A stretch of DNA of 64,000 bases from Chitinophagaceae bacterium DXS (GCA_030345135.1 CP128386.1:6493623-6557622), one strand, 5' to 3'. Positions 36,109 to 45,118 are shown, counted from the first letter of the stretch. Numbers and translations are program-made. The notes: generated from the sequence alone by a model not told the origin.

Positions 36109-36570
36109 ATGGCAAACACCTACACTCAGATTTATGTTCATTTTGTATTTGCTGTTCAATGCAGGACGAATTGCATAGGCAATCATTGGAAGAAAGATTT
36201 ATACCAGTATATCGCCGCAATAATCCAGCAACACAAACACATTTTATATGTGATAAATGGCATGCCTGATCATGTTCATATTTTGGTAAGTATGCATGCC
36301 TCGCAATCTCCATCTGAATTAATATATCACATAAAGCGCAGCTCTTCTTTATGGATTAACGAAAACAAACTTGTCCCTGGGAAATTTTCCTGGCAGGATG
36401 GGTTTGGCGCGTTTACTTACGGGAAGTCACAAATTCCGAATGTTATTTCTTATATCGAAAACCAGGAGGCGCATCATAAGAAACTCAATTTTAAACAGGA
36501 GTATATAGCGTTTTTGAAGGCTTTTGGAATAGATTATGACGAGCGTTATATATTTAAAATGGACGAGTAA
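36109..36570 (+). CDS. REP-associated tyrosine transposase (RAYT, IS200/IS605-like Y1)
   Basis: A 153-residue single-strand transposase with the HUH motif in MPDHVHILV (His55, His57) and the catalytic Tyr115 in NVISYIENQEAHHKK. There is an aromatic KFSWQDGFGAFTYGKSQ between them. RAYTs nick and join single-stranded DNA at REP hairpins and are thought to spread them. Here the gene is enclosed by four repeat units of REP pairs, strong support for this role. The open frame is complete. No IS200-type left and right ends other than the REPs are visible. Confidence 0.93.
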   Translation: MANTYTQIYVHFVFAVQCRTNCIGNHWKKDLYQYIAAIIQQHKHILYVINGMPDHVHILVSMHASQSPSELIYHIKRSSSLWINENKLVPGKFSWQDGFGAFTYGKSQIPNVISYIENQEAHHKKLNFKQEYIAFLKAFGIDYDERYIFKMDE

Positions 36571-37225
36571 ATAGGTTAATGTCCTACGGACAACGGATCG
36601 TTTCGGTGTTTGGGTTCTATTGAGCTTAATGCCCTACGGGCAATGCTATTCAAATTCTAACAGTTGTAAATGATTCAAACGGTAATAAATTTTATTTAAT
36701 CTGACAAAGGTAGATTTGACACTAAAAATTTCACAGGTCGGAATAAATATAGAAAAAGCCAGTATTGTTAGCGACTTAGTCCGTAGGACTTTAAGCTCAA
36801 TAGAAACTTGCGACGGCCGCTCTCTCGTTGCCCATAGGCATTAACCTTTAAGACTAATTCATTTTTAAATCGACAAAGTGGGGTTGGCAGGTTAATGTCC
36901 TACGGACAACGAAAAGCCTTATCAACGGTCCTTCTATTGAGCTTAATGCCCTACGGGCAATGCTATTCAAATTCTAACAGTTGTAAATGATTCAAACGGT
37001 AATAAATTTTATTTAATCTGACAAAGGTAGATTTGACACTAAAAATTTCACAGGTCGGAATAAATATAGAAAAAGCCAGTATTGTTAGCGACTTAGTCCG
37101 TAGGACTTTAAGCTCAATAGAAACTTGCGAGGGCCGCTCTCTCGTTGCCCGTAGGGCATTAACCTTTAAGACTAATTCATTTTTAAATCGACAAAGAGAG
37201 GTGGCAGGTTAATGTTCTACGGAAA
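36571..37225. repeat. REP array right of the RAYT transposase (two ~316-bp units)
   Basis: GTCCTACGGAC at 36581 and 36897, GCCCTACGGGC at 36631 and 36948, GTCCGTAGGAC at 36779 and 37096, GCCCGTAGGGC at 37147 (decayed at about 36830). The two units are almost identical over about 230 bp, and a decayed REP (GTTCTACGGA) closes the array near 37214. The spacer sequence differs from that of the left array. Confidence 0.93.
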
Positions 37226-37546
37226 TGGAAAGCCTTTTATTCCACATCAATTTTGTAGATGTTGTCACTTGTTTAGAATACGAAATTTACTGTGTGAGGT
37301 AATACTTACATTTTCTTATATGTCTTATATGGTTCGGTTTTATTAAACATCATTTTTCTTGAATGTTTTTTAAATTCAGGTCAGGTGTCTTCACCTTTTT
37401 GTTTCAAAACATCACCCAATCTCAATCACATAAAAAATGTACTTTTAACCTTTATAAAACACCAAACATTATTTTGCATTGTTTGCCACCGGCATGATTT
37501 GCCGTTGTTCATCAATAATCAGAGATCAAATAAAAAATAACCAACT
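37226..37546 (+). other. AT-rich leader of the exported isomerase; nothing recognised
   Basis: About 320 bases with no open frame of interest, no strong hairpin and no consensus TAnnTTTG box. It presumably contains the promoter of the gene at 37547. Confidence 0.4.
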
Positions 37547-38410
37547 ATGTCATCATTTAACAGAAGGCAATTTTTGCAAGCTACCGGTTTGTTCGCGGCT
37601 GGTGCAGCACTATCAAAAAACGTATTGGCGGCATCGCCCAAAAAATTGAAAGATTTCGGTTTACAGCTGTATACATTGAGAGATGTATTGCCTAAAGATC
37701 CAAAAGGTATTTTAAAACAAGTTGCTGAATTTGGCTACACACAAGCTGAAGGTTATGAAGGTCCGCAGGGAATGTTCTGGGGAATGACTCCTTCAGACTT
37801 CAAAAAATATATGGATGATCTGAATTTGAAATTTGTTTCAAGCCATTGCGACATCAGCAAAGATTTTGAAAAGAAAGCAGCAGATGCAGCTTCAATAGGT
37901 ATGAAATACCTGATCTGTCCTTACAAAGGCCCTCAGAAAGGCATTGATGATTTCAAACGCTTTGCAGATGAATTCAATGCAAAAGGCGAAATCTGTAAAA
38001 AGAATGGCATCCGCTTCGCTTATCACAACCACGGATATTCTTTCCAGACGTTAGACGGTCAAATTCCACAGGATGTTATGATGGATAACACAAACCCGGA
38101 CACCGTTGATTTTGAAATGGACATGTACTGGGTAATTACAGGCGGCGCAGATATTAATGCCTACCTGAAAAAATACGGCAAACGCTGGAGACTCTGCCAC
38201 GTAAAAGACAGGAAGAAAGGTGCTGATCCTAAAGATGCAGATGCATCATGCATATTAGGGCAGGGACAAATTGATTACCCAACTATTCTTACTGCTGCTA
38301 AAAAGTCTGGCGTTGAATATTTTATTGTTGAACAGGAACGCTATGACAACAGCACGTCTTTAGAAAGTGCTAAGGCTGATGCAGCTTATATGAAGAATCT
38401 AAGCATCTAA
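37547..38410 (+). CDS. Tat-exported sugar phosphate isomerase/epimerase (TIM barrel)
   Basis: A 287-residue protein with a classical Tat signal (SFNRRQFLQATGLFAAGAAL, then Ala-rich cleavage near VLAAS) and an AP-endonuclease-2-type TIM barrel. Likely metal ligands are in FAYHNHGYSF, VDFEMDMYWV, LCHVKDR and FIVEQERYDN. Exported members of this family are recurrent partners of Gfo/Idh/MocA and DUF1080 proteins in Bacteroidota. It is monocistronic between the REP array and a strong terminator. The substrate is unknown, probably a keto-sugar. Confidence 0.88.
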   Translation: MSSFNRRQFLQATGLFAAGAALSKNVLAASPKKLKDFGLQLYTLRDVLPKDPKGILKQVAEFGYTQAEGYEGPQGMFWGMTPSDFKKYMDDLNLKFVSSHCDISKDFEKKAADAASIGMKYLICPYKGPQKGIDDFKRFADEFNAKGEICKKNGIRFAYHNHGYSFQTLDGQIPQDVMMDNTNPDTVDFEMDMYWVITGGADINAYLKKYGKRWRLCHVKDRKKGADPKDADASCILGQGQIDYPTILTAAKKSGVEYFIVEQERYDNSTSLESAKADAAYMKNLSI

Positions 38411-38425
38411 AAAATTATAGCAATA

Positions 38426-38463
38426 AAAAAGCTGCCTCGTTCTGTATGAGGCAGCTTTTTTTG
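38426..38463 (+). terminator. Rho-independent terminator
   Basis: AAAAAGCTGCCTC pairs with GAGGCAGCTTTTT around a 9-base loop and is followed by TT, 15 bases after the isomerase stop. Confidence 0.9.
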
Positions 38464-38544
38464 TATGCGCTTACTCCCTTCACTACTGTCTCCAATATCT
38501 CTAAAATCGTAAACCGCCTAAAATACTTTCGGTATTGACAACAG

Positions 38545-38602
38545 GGTACGTACATCGTACATCGTATATCGTACATCATACATCATATTCGGTTTATCTT
38601 TG
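38545..38602 (+). promoter_or_regulatory. GTACATC words followed by a -7 box TATCTTTG
   Basis: A short run of CGTACATCGTACATCGTAT-type words (38545-38585) precedes TATCTTTG (38595-38602), a perfect TAnnTTTG box 4 bases before the ATG at 38607. This suggests a leaderless transcript. No TTG -33 is evident inside the repeat. Confidence 0.5.
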
Positions 38603-38606
38603 CGGT

Positions 38607-39401
38607 ATGGATGAAACAAAAAAGCTCAGGGATTTTCTTAACAAAAAAGTGGAGGAATACGACAGGCCGCAGTTCATCAAGGATGATCCTATTTGCATCC
38701 CGCACATGTTTACGAAAAAGCAGGATATTGAGGTCGCAGGTTTTTTTGCATCCATTTTCGCCTGGGGAAATCGCACCATCATTATCAATAAGTCAAAAGA
38801 ATTAATGAGGCTGATGGATAATGCGCCACACGATTTTATACTTCAGCATACGGAGTCGGATTTAAAGAAATTATTACATTTCAAACATCGCACTTTCAAC
38901 ACGACAGATCTTTTATATTTTGTCGAGTTTTTAGCGCATCATTACCAACAACATGAAAGCCTGGAATCTGCCTTCTTAATGTATGCGGACAAAATTGCAC
39001 CTCAAAAAGGTGGCGGGATGGCGGAAGCAATGCTTATTTCATTTCATCATTATTTCTTTTCGCTTGAATTTGTGCCGCCCAGAACGCGAAAACATATTGC
39101 AACTCCGGAGAAGAACAGTAACTGTAAAAGGCTGAATATGTTTTTACGGTGGATGGTTCGACGTGACAATAATGGCGTGGATTTTGGTATCTGGGAGAAT
39201 ATAGATCCTTCAGTTTTGATTTGCCCGGTAGATCTGCATGTGGCGCGTGTGGCAAAAAGATTTAATTTATTACAGCAAAAACAAATCAACTGGCCCGCCG
39301 CAGTGGAATTAACACAATACCTGAGACAGCTTGATCCTTTGGATCCCGTAAAATATGATTTTGCTTTATTCGGATTGGGTGTGATTGAGAAGTATGTTTA
39401 A
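38607..39401 (+). CDS. TIGR02757 family protein
   Basis: A 264-residue protein from the ATG at 38607. An in-frame ATG at 38535 would lie in repeat words and upstream of the -7 box, so it is rejected. Family segments include the aromatic and charged EVAGFFASIFAWGNRTIII and the C-terminal DLHVARVAKRFNLL followed by LRQLDPLDPVKYDFALFGLGV. The fold resembles HhH-GPD DNA glycosylases in its C-terminal part, but the function is uncharacterised. It is cytoplasmic and not obviously part of the sugar clusters. Confidence 0.82.
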   Translation: MDETKKLRDFLNKKVEEYDRPQFIKDDPICIPHMFTKKQDIEVAGFFASIFAWGNRTIIINKSKELMRLMDNAPHDFILQHTESDLKKLLHFKHRTFNTTDLLYFVEFLAHHYQQHESLESAFLMYADKIAPQKGGGMAEAMLISFHHYFFSLEFVPPRTRKHIATPEKNSNCKRLNMFLRWMVRRDNNGVDFGIWENIDPSVLICPVDLHVARVAKRFNLLQQKQINWPAAVELTQYLRQLDPLDPVKYDFALFGLGVIEKYV

Positions 39402-39479
39402 TTACTGTAAAATTGAAAATGGAGAATTGAAAATGCACATAGTGTACACTTTACTTTTTCTATATTTAAACTTTATTGT

Positions 39480-39950
39480 ATGAAAATTTCTGAAGCCATT
39501 GCACAACATATATTGGAGCTTTATTTTGGTAATAACTGGACTGATGTAAACGTTCGGGAAACTTTGCAGGATGTAACATTGAAAGAGGCAATTACGAAGA
39601 CAAAAGCATCGCCTAATACCATAGCTTCCCTTGTGCATCATATAACATTTTATAACAAGATCATATTGGATCGGCTGCATGGAAAAAATCCTTCAATCGA
39701 CGAAATAAACGGGTATAATCTTCCTCCATTGGAAAATGACGCAGCATGGGAACTGTTGAAAGAAAATAATCTTGAAAGCGCGCAGGAACTGGCCGATGCA
39801 GTAAGACTAATTGCAGACGATACACTGCAGGAACCTATCGTTGAAGATAATTCATCAAAATATAAAAGTCTGCACGGCGTAACAGAACATGGCTATTATC
39901 ATCTTGGCCAGATTGTTATTCTAAAGAAATTGATCCGCTCAGGCAACTAA
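39480..39950 (+). CDS. DinB-like four-helix protein
   Basis: A 156-residue all-helical protein with the spacing of His residues seen in DinB/YfiT proteins: His53/His54 in SLVHHITFY, and His137 and His141 in TEHGYYHLGQIVILKK. These would form the metal-binding triad. Family members include thiol-dependent transferases and many proteins of unknown role. It is followed closely by a small conserved-looking gene at 40002. Confidence 0.8.
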   Translation: MKISEAIAQHILELYFGNNWTDVNVRETLQDVTLKEAITKTKASPNTIASLVHHITFYNKIILDRLHGKNPSIDEINGYNLPPLENDAAWELLKENNLESAQELADAVRLIADDTLQEPIVEDNSSKYKSLHGVTEHGYYHLGQIVILKKLIRSGN

Positions 39951-40001
39951 ACAGCCAATTTCGATAAAAGATAACCAGGATTATTGCTTCACAGAATTCG
40001 T

Positions 40002-40328
40002 ATGAAACAGGAAGAAATAGAAATCCAGCATATTATTGTTGAGAAAGTTGCTGACAAGCAGTTATTGCCACAGTCAAGCTTTCAGCAATTTGTTGAATCG
40101 CTCGCGCAATATATCCATCAGCTGATCAATCATGATTTTAGCCGGTTGGTGCAATTGCTGTACAGGATGGATATCAGCGAGAAAAAATTGAAGCAAACAT
40201 TGGCTACTTCACAAACGGACGCCGGCTTGCTGATCGCCAATATGATGATTGAGCGTGAGCTGCAAAAAATACAAAGCAGAAAGCAATTCAAAAATCATTC
40301 AGATATACCAGACGATGAAAAATGGTGA
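40002..40328 (+). CDS. Small hypothetical protein
   Basis: A 108-residue acidic/helical protein from the ATG at 40002; a TTG six codons upstream is possible. It is rich in Gln, Glu, Leu and Ile, with a central amphipathic stretch (LAQYIHQLINHDFSRLVQLL) and no recognised domain or signal. It overlaps the convergent GH9-CE4 gene by 34 bases at its 3' end. The function is unknown. The preceding short gap and frame quality support it being real. Confidence 0.7.
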   Translation: MKQEEIEIQHIIVEKVADKQLLPQSSFQQFVESLAQYIHQLINHDFSRLVQLLYRMDISEKKLKQTLATSQTDAGLLIANMMIERELQKIQSRKQFKNHSDIPDDEKW

Positions 40329-42808
40329 CGGCCAAACAAGTTAATTAATTCATCTATTTTTTTGAACTCGTAACCTCGCTCTTTCGCCCAGTTGATCAAT
40401 TCTTCGAGATGGTTATAAAATTTGTCTGTTCTTTTTGCGTCGGTGCCGGCATGCAATAAAAGAATAAAGCCATTCATTCCGTTATCTGCTTCATATCTTT
40501 TTATAGAATACAATATTGTTTCACTACTTCTGTAGTTTGGCAATTGTGGCCAGGTGTAGTCAGCATTGCTAAAAGTTCCGGGAGAAAAGTTAAATAGTTG
40601 AATGTTCCGTTGTTTGCTCCAGTCAGCAATTGCCTGGTTATACCACTCATATGGTGGAATGAATAAATGAACCTTACTGGTATCAATGCCGGCCGCATGC
40701 ATGGCAATGTAATTGCGATCAAGATCTGCATTGAAAGCCTTTTTTGTGATAAGCAGGCTATCGCGCTTTTTCCAATCGCAGTATAAGGGATGCATATCGG
40801 AATGCGGACCAAGATAATCGCCTCGTTTCAGTAATTGGTTTATATGTGGCTGAAACTGTTTGTTACGATAAAATCTTCCTGTAAAGAAAAACGAGGCTTT
40901 AATATTTTGTTTGTCCAGCGCTTTAATAATCGCCGGCAAACCTTCGCCCGTTTCATCTGCAGTAAATACAAGTGAAATAACTTTCTTGTCAGTTTTTACT
41001 CTTGTTATCGCGCCGGCATCTTTGATGAATTTACTGTGTGCTTCAGCTTCCTTCGCCGCTAAAAGGTAGATAAGCGAAGCTGTTCCATCCATCGTAGGTT
41101 CATTTGTACTGAAGTCGCCAAAGTCATCATGGTAAACAGCAAGACTACTTTGGAAATCCTTATATTCATCTTCGTGTCCGAGATGAATACCCAGCAAGCT
41201 GTTGAAGATATTTGTATATACCGGTCCATCAACCAGGCCTCCATTGATGGGATATTGATAAAGATGCGTGAAAGATGAATGAGGATCAACCGGTGTATCT
41301 CCCCATGAAGGCAATCCGTATACCATACTTGTTCCCCACGGATTACATCCAAATAACCAATCAAAGTTTGCCTGCTCCAGTTCGGTATATGTGTTATCTC
41401 CGGAGAGCATGCGGTACCAAACACACTGAATGGCAAATGATGTAGTAAGGTTATTGCTGCACCAGATAAAGGGAATGCCGCGATAGAATGCATTGTGTTG
41501 TGCCTTGTTCCATACCCGGTCGATGCCATTCCCGTAGAAGTTAATGATCGTATCTTTCTTTGCGCCGGTTAATTGTTTGGCCAACTCATAATGGCCTACA
41601 TTAATAAACGGATACCATTGGTAATGTTTAGCAGTATCTTTTCCAAGCCAGGGCGTAACTGGTTCTTTAAGCGCCATATTATATGCATCGTCAAGCGTTG
41701 CATTTTTATTTGTTTTTGCCAACGCGGCTGCAGCAAGTTCCATATCATCCGTCCAATTATCTTCTTCATAAAAATAAGGAGCACTGCCAGGTGCTGTCTG
41801 ACAGGCGCCGGGCTTTTGAATACCCAGCTGGTAAGCTGTAATGGCTTTGCCGGACAGCAACGAAGCATATTGTTGATTGATGGAGCCAAACAGTTCACTG
41901 CCTAACACGAAGGCACTCGCAAACTTGCCTGCTGTAGACGCAACACCCGTTGCCCTGTTCTTATATTTTAAGAGACCCTGGGGTTGACCTGTACAGAAAT
42001 AAACAGGTCGCTCAAAGCCCCTTCCATAAAAATTGGTATCCAATCCTGGTAGCCGCATGCCTTTGTGGTCGCGGTCGTCTCCCAACTGGTTGAAGAGCCA
42101 GTCATCTTTCGGATGCATTTTTAACAACCAGTCCAATCCCCATTTAGCTTCATCCATTACATCTGCAATTCCATTTTTGCCATCGCGTCCGTTCGCCTGC
42201 TTCTGATCAGCAAATACAGAAGGAAAATCGCGATAGGCTGCGAGCAGATGATAGGTAGCATTGGCTGATGTTGTTGCGTATTGCAAATAATCTGTAGCAT
42301 CGTGCCACCCGCCAACTACGTCAATGTGGGTTCCGTCCGGTACCGGTGCATAAACGGTAAAGCCATCATATGTATGACAACTGTCTTTCAAAAACGGATT
42401 AAAGCCGCTACGCTGCTGGCGCATGTATTGCAAGCAAAAATCTGCTGCACCGTTGTATACATCATCGCCTATTTTAAATTGAGGTGAAACTGCATTGCCT
42501 GCTTTTATAACATATGTTCCCGGCTTGTTGAATGTACTGAAACGTAACCGGTACGTTTGAACAAATGGGCCATAAGCGCCAAATGGGTCACCGGCTGTAC
42601 CTGCAAATACTTTCTTTTGTGAAGTTGCATCCACCACATAAAACGAATCTATCTGATCCGCTTCTTTACTGCACCACACAGCCGTCTTACTACCAAATAT
42701 TGTATAGCCAAGCTGATTAATGCGTATAACGGAGCTTGCCTTGTTGATTTTTGCCTGAACAGAGCAGCAAACGATACAACAAAGTATTATGTAAAAGACC
42801 TTATGCAT
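40295..42808 (-). CDS. GH9 (cellulase-like) - CE4 (polysaccharide deacetylase) fusion, secreted
   Basis: An 837-residue protein with a signal peptide (HKVFYIILCCIVCCSVQA). Residues 25-110 are the CelD-type Ig-like domain. The GH9 (alpha/alpha)6 barrel covers about 115-600: GGWHDATDYLQYAT has the catalytic Asp pair (normally DAGD), then DWLFGCNPWG, and NEPTMDGTASLIYLLA has the acid Glu. Residues about 620-830 are a NodB-like deacetylase with FTADETGEG, metal-binding HSDMH and IPPYEWYN. GH9 families with such a fusion could act on acetylated beta-glucans or chito-oligosaccharides; the substrate is inferred only. Confidence 0.87.
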   Translation of the reverse strand: MHKVFYIILCCIVCCSVQAKINKASSVIRINQLGYTIFGSKTAVWCSKEADQIDSFYVVDATSQKKVFAGTAGDPFGAYGPFVQTYRLRFSTFNKPGTYVIKAGNAVSPQFKIGDDVYNGAADFCLQYMRQQRSGFNPFLKDSCHTYDGFTVYAPVPDGTHIDVVGGWHDATDYLQYATTSANATYHLLAAYRDFPSVFADQKQANGRDGKNGIADVMDEAKWGLDWLLKMHPKDDWLFNQLGDDRDHKGMRLPGLDTNFYGRGFERPVYFCTGQPQGLLKYKNRATGVASTAGKFASAFVLGSELFGSINQQYASLLSGKAITAYQLGIQKPGACQTAPGSAPYFYEEDNWTDDMELAAAALAKTNKNATLDDAYNMALKEPVTPWLGKDTAKHYQWYPFINVGHYELAKQLTGAKKDTIINFYGNGIDRVWNKAQHNAFYRGIPFIWCSNNLTTSFAIQCVWYRMLSGDNTYTELEQANFDWLFGCNPWGTSMVYGLPSWGDTPVDPHSSFTHLYQYPINGGLVDGPVYTNIFNSLLGIHLGHEDEYKDFQSSLAVYHDDFGDFSTNEPTMDGTASLIYLLAAKEAEAHSKFIKDAGAITRVKTDKKVISLVFTADETGEGLPAIIKALDKQNIKASFFFTGRFYRNKQFQPHINQLLKRGDYLGPHSDMHPLYCDWKKRDSLLITKKAFNADLDRNYIAMHAAGIDTSKVHLFIPPYEWYNQAIADWSKQRNIQLFNFSPGTFSNADYTWPQLPNYRSSETILYSIKRYEADNGMNGFILLLHAGTDAKRTDKFYNHLEELINWAKERGYEFKKIDELINLFGRHHFSSSGISE

Positions 42809-42826
42809 GAGATGATGCTTGAGATT

Positions 42827-43408
42827 TTATTGTTTGATGGCTTTTTTTACTTCTTCGTCCATGGGGGACACTGCAGGCTCGAAATAGTGTGTTAGTATGC
42901 CTTCTTCATTTACCAGGTATTTAGAAAAATTCCATGATGGGTCCTTATCGTTCCATCCATTTTTGTCTTTGTTTGTTAGCCATTCAAAAATTTCATTCTG
43001 CCCGGCACCTTTTAAAACACTGGACTTTTTCATGATCGGAAAAGTAATACCATAGTTCATTTTGCAGAAACGCTCAATCTCTTCGTCCGTTCCTTTCTCC
43101 TGTTCTTTAAAATCATTGGTAGGGAAGGCGATTATCTCCAGTATATTATTAAACTGTCTGTTTAATTGTTCCAGTTCTGCATATTGCGCGGTATAACCGC
43201 AATCACTTGCCGTGTTGACTAATAAAACTTTGCGACCTTTTAGTTGGTCAAATGCAAATGACCTTCCGTTATTGGCCAGTGTTTGCAGCGAGTGAAATGA
43301 AATAACCGGAATTTGCCGGCCCGTGTTCTCCAGGATACGTCTGCGGGATGCCGAAAGCCGCATAAGCAGGGGATAAAACAGTCGCAATAGCTTTTGTTTA
43401 AAGGTCAT
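42827..43408 (-). CDS. Glutathione peroxidase-like thiol peroxidase
   Basis: A 193-residue thioredoxin-fold peroxidase. Active-site motifs are NTASDCGYTAQYAELEQL (peroxidatic Cys), FPTNDFKEQE (Gln) and WNFSKYLV (Trp, Asn). The N-terminus has a short hydrophobic stretch (LLRLFYPLLMRL) without a clean cleavage site, so it may be cytoplasmic or membrane-associated. Bacterial members usually use thioredoxin to reduce hydroperoxides. It lies 18 bases upstream of the GH9-CE4 gene on the same strand. Confidence 0.92.
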   Translation of the reverse strand: MTFKQKLLRLFYPLLMRLSASRRRILENTGRQIPVISFHSLQTLANNGRSFAFDQLKGRKVLLVNTASDCGYTAQYAELEQLNRQFNNILEIIAFPTNDFKEQEKGTDEEIERFCKMNYGITFPIMKKSSVLKGAGQNEIFEWLTNKDKNGWNDKDPSWNFSKYLVNEEGILTHYFEPAVSPMDEEVKKAIKQ

Positions 43409-43633
43409 CTTTCCAGGATTTTTGAATTTAGTGTATATACTTAAAGTTAATTATCATTCGGTTATCAATGCATTTGTTTCGGTGACATTTATTTGTGAGA
43501 ACATTCCTACATCAGGGTACATGATGGAAATATTAAAATTTAAGTTTTATTTCATTCCGGACCTCTTTCTTTATCAGAATTCTTTAAATTCACGTCCTTA
43601 ATTCCTTTTAATAATCGCTAACGATAGTTTTTT

Positions 43634-45100
43634 ATGGAAAACAGCAAACAACCAACAAAAAAAACCGACAACTCCCGGAGAAAGTTTATCCGAAATTCTG
43701 CAGCAGCATTTGCAGGTATGTATATCGTTCCAAGACACGTTTTGGGACGAGGCTTTGTTGCCCCCAGCGATAAACTGGTGATTGCCGGTATTGGTGTGGG
43801 TGGTAAAGGAGAAAGCGATCTTGCCAACTTTTACAAAAGCGGAAAAGCTGAAATAGCTGTACTGTGCGATGTGGATGACAGACAGGCTGCAAAAAGCAAA
43901 GCACGTTTTCCCAAAGCAAAGTATTATAAGGATTTCAGGGAAATGCTGGAAAAAGAGCACAAGTCAATTGATGCCTGCTCGGTTTCCACTCCCGACCATA
44001 CACACGCTGTAGCTGCTATTGCCGCTATGCAATTGGGCAAACACGTATATGTGCAAAAACCAATTACACACGATATTTACGAAGCCCGCGTATTAACAAA
44101 AGCTGCAAAAAAATATAAAGTGGTTACGCAAATGGGTAACCAGGGTGCAAGCGGTGACGGTGTTCGTCAGCTAATGGACTGGTACAAAGCTGGTTTAATT
44201 GGAGACGTTCATACAGTTTATTGCTACACTGACAGGCCGGTTTGGCCACAAGGTGTTGGCAGACCCGCTACACCGGGCAAAATTCCCGCTGAAGTTGATT
44301 TCGATCTTTGGTTGGGAACTGCTCCGCAAAAAGATTATTTTGACGGATTGCTGCCATTTAACTGGCGCGGCTGGTGGGATTACGGTACAGGTGCGTTAGG
44401 CGATATGGGTTGTCATATCATAGCTCCTCCGTTCCAGGTGCTTGAGCTTGGCTATCCTATTTCTGCTGAGTGTAGCGTTTCTACAAGATACATAGAGCCA
44501 TGGCACAAAGCGTTTTATCCTGAAAGTGGTCCGATTTCTTCTCACATCATCCTTACATTCGAACAAAAAGGAAAACCAAACCTGGAATTCCATTGGATGG
44601 ATGGTGGAATTCAGCCGGCACGTCTTCCTGAATTAGGTCCTAATGAAGAAATGGGCGATGGTGGAAACGGTGCGCTGTTTATCGGTACCAAAGGAAAGAT
44701 GATGTGCGGTACATATGGTGTTAACCCACAATTGTTGCCTACATCAAAAACCGCTCAAACAAAAGTACCGCAGACCATCGCACGGGTTCCGGGCGGTGAA
44801 GGCGGACACTATGCTGCATGGGTTGAAGCAGCAATTGCCGGCTACGGAAGCGAAAAAGCAAATAACCTGAGCTCTCGCTTCGATGTTGCTGGTCCTTTGA
44901 CAGAAACTGTCCTGATGGGTAACTTGGCTATCCGCAGCTACGACATTCAGAAAAAAGTAGGTGAAAAAACTGAATATCCTGGTCGTTACATCAAATTATT
45001 GTGGGATGGTCCTAATATGAAGATTACTAACTTTGATGAGGCAAACCAGTTTGTAAAACGCCAATACAGAGGTGGTTGGAGCCTGAACGAAACCATCTAA
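43634..45100 (+). CDS. Tat-exported Gfo/Idh/MocA family oxidoreductase, second copy
   Basis: A 488-residue protein with a twin-arginine signal (NSRRKFIRNSAAAFAGMY), a Rossmann motif AGIGVGGKGESDL and VQKPITH in place of the usual EKP (Lys142 kept). GWWDYGTGALGDMGCHIIAP is near residue 250. It is closely similar to the gene at 33061 in layout. It is monocistronic with its own terminator. It is expected to act on periplasmic keto-sugars or glycosides with tightly bound NAD. Confidence 0.9.
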   Translation: MENSKQPTKKTDNSRRKFIRNSAAAFAGMYIVPRHVLGRGFVAPSDKLVIAGIGVGGKGESDLANFYKSGKAEIAVLCDVDDRQAAKSKARFPKAKYYKDFREMLEKEHKSIDACSVSTPDHTHAVAAIAAMQLGKHVYVQKPITHDIYEARVLTKAAKKYKVVTQMGNQGASGDGVRQLMDWYKAGLIGDVHTVYCYTDRPVWPQGVGRPATPGKIPAEVDFDLWLGTAPQKDYFDGLLPFNWRGWWDYGTGALGDMGCHIIAPPFQVLELGYPISAECSVSTRYIEPWHKAFYPESGPISSHIILTFEQKGKPNLEFHWMDGGIQPARLPELGPNEEMGDGGNGALFIGTKGKMMCGTYGVNPQLLPTSKTAQTKVPQTIARVPGGEGGHYAAWVEAAIAGYGSEKANNLSSRFDVAGPLTETVLMGNLAIRSYDIQKKVGEKTEYPGRYIKLLWDGPNMKITNFDEANQFVKRQYRGGWSLNETI

Positions 45101-45118
45101 GAATAAAAAATAAGCTAT

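Noticed and set aside
35568-36186. Minus-strand frames reading LMPYG...FSIELEVL inside the left REP array
   Set aside because: They are translations of the repeated REP unit (GCCCGTAGGGC and AAGCTCAATAGAA words) and appear in both copies; no start signal or domain.
36571-37225. CRISPR array
   Set aside because: Repeats are palindromic REPs with 11-bp cores in 316-bp units, not 25-40 bp direct repeats with unique equal spacers, and no cas genes are present.
38535-38606. Extended start of the TIGR02757 protein
   Set aside because: The extension is translated GTACATC repeat and lies upstream of the -7 box TATCTTTG.
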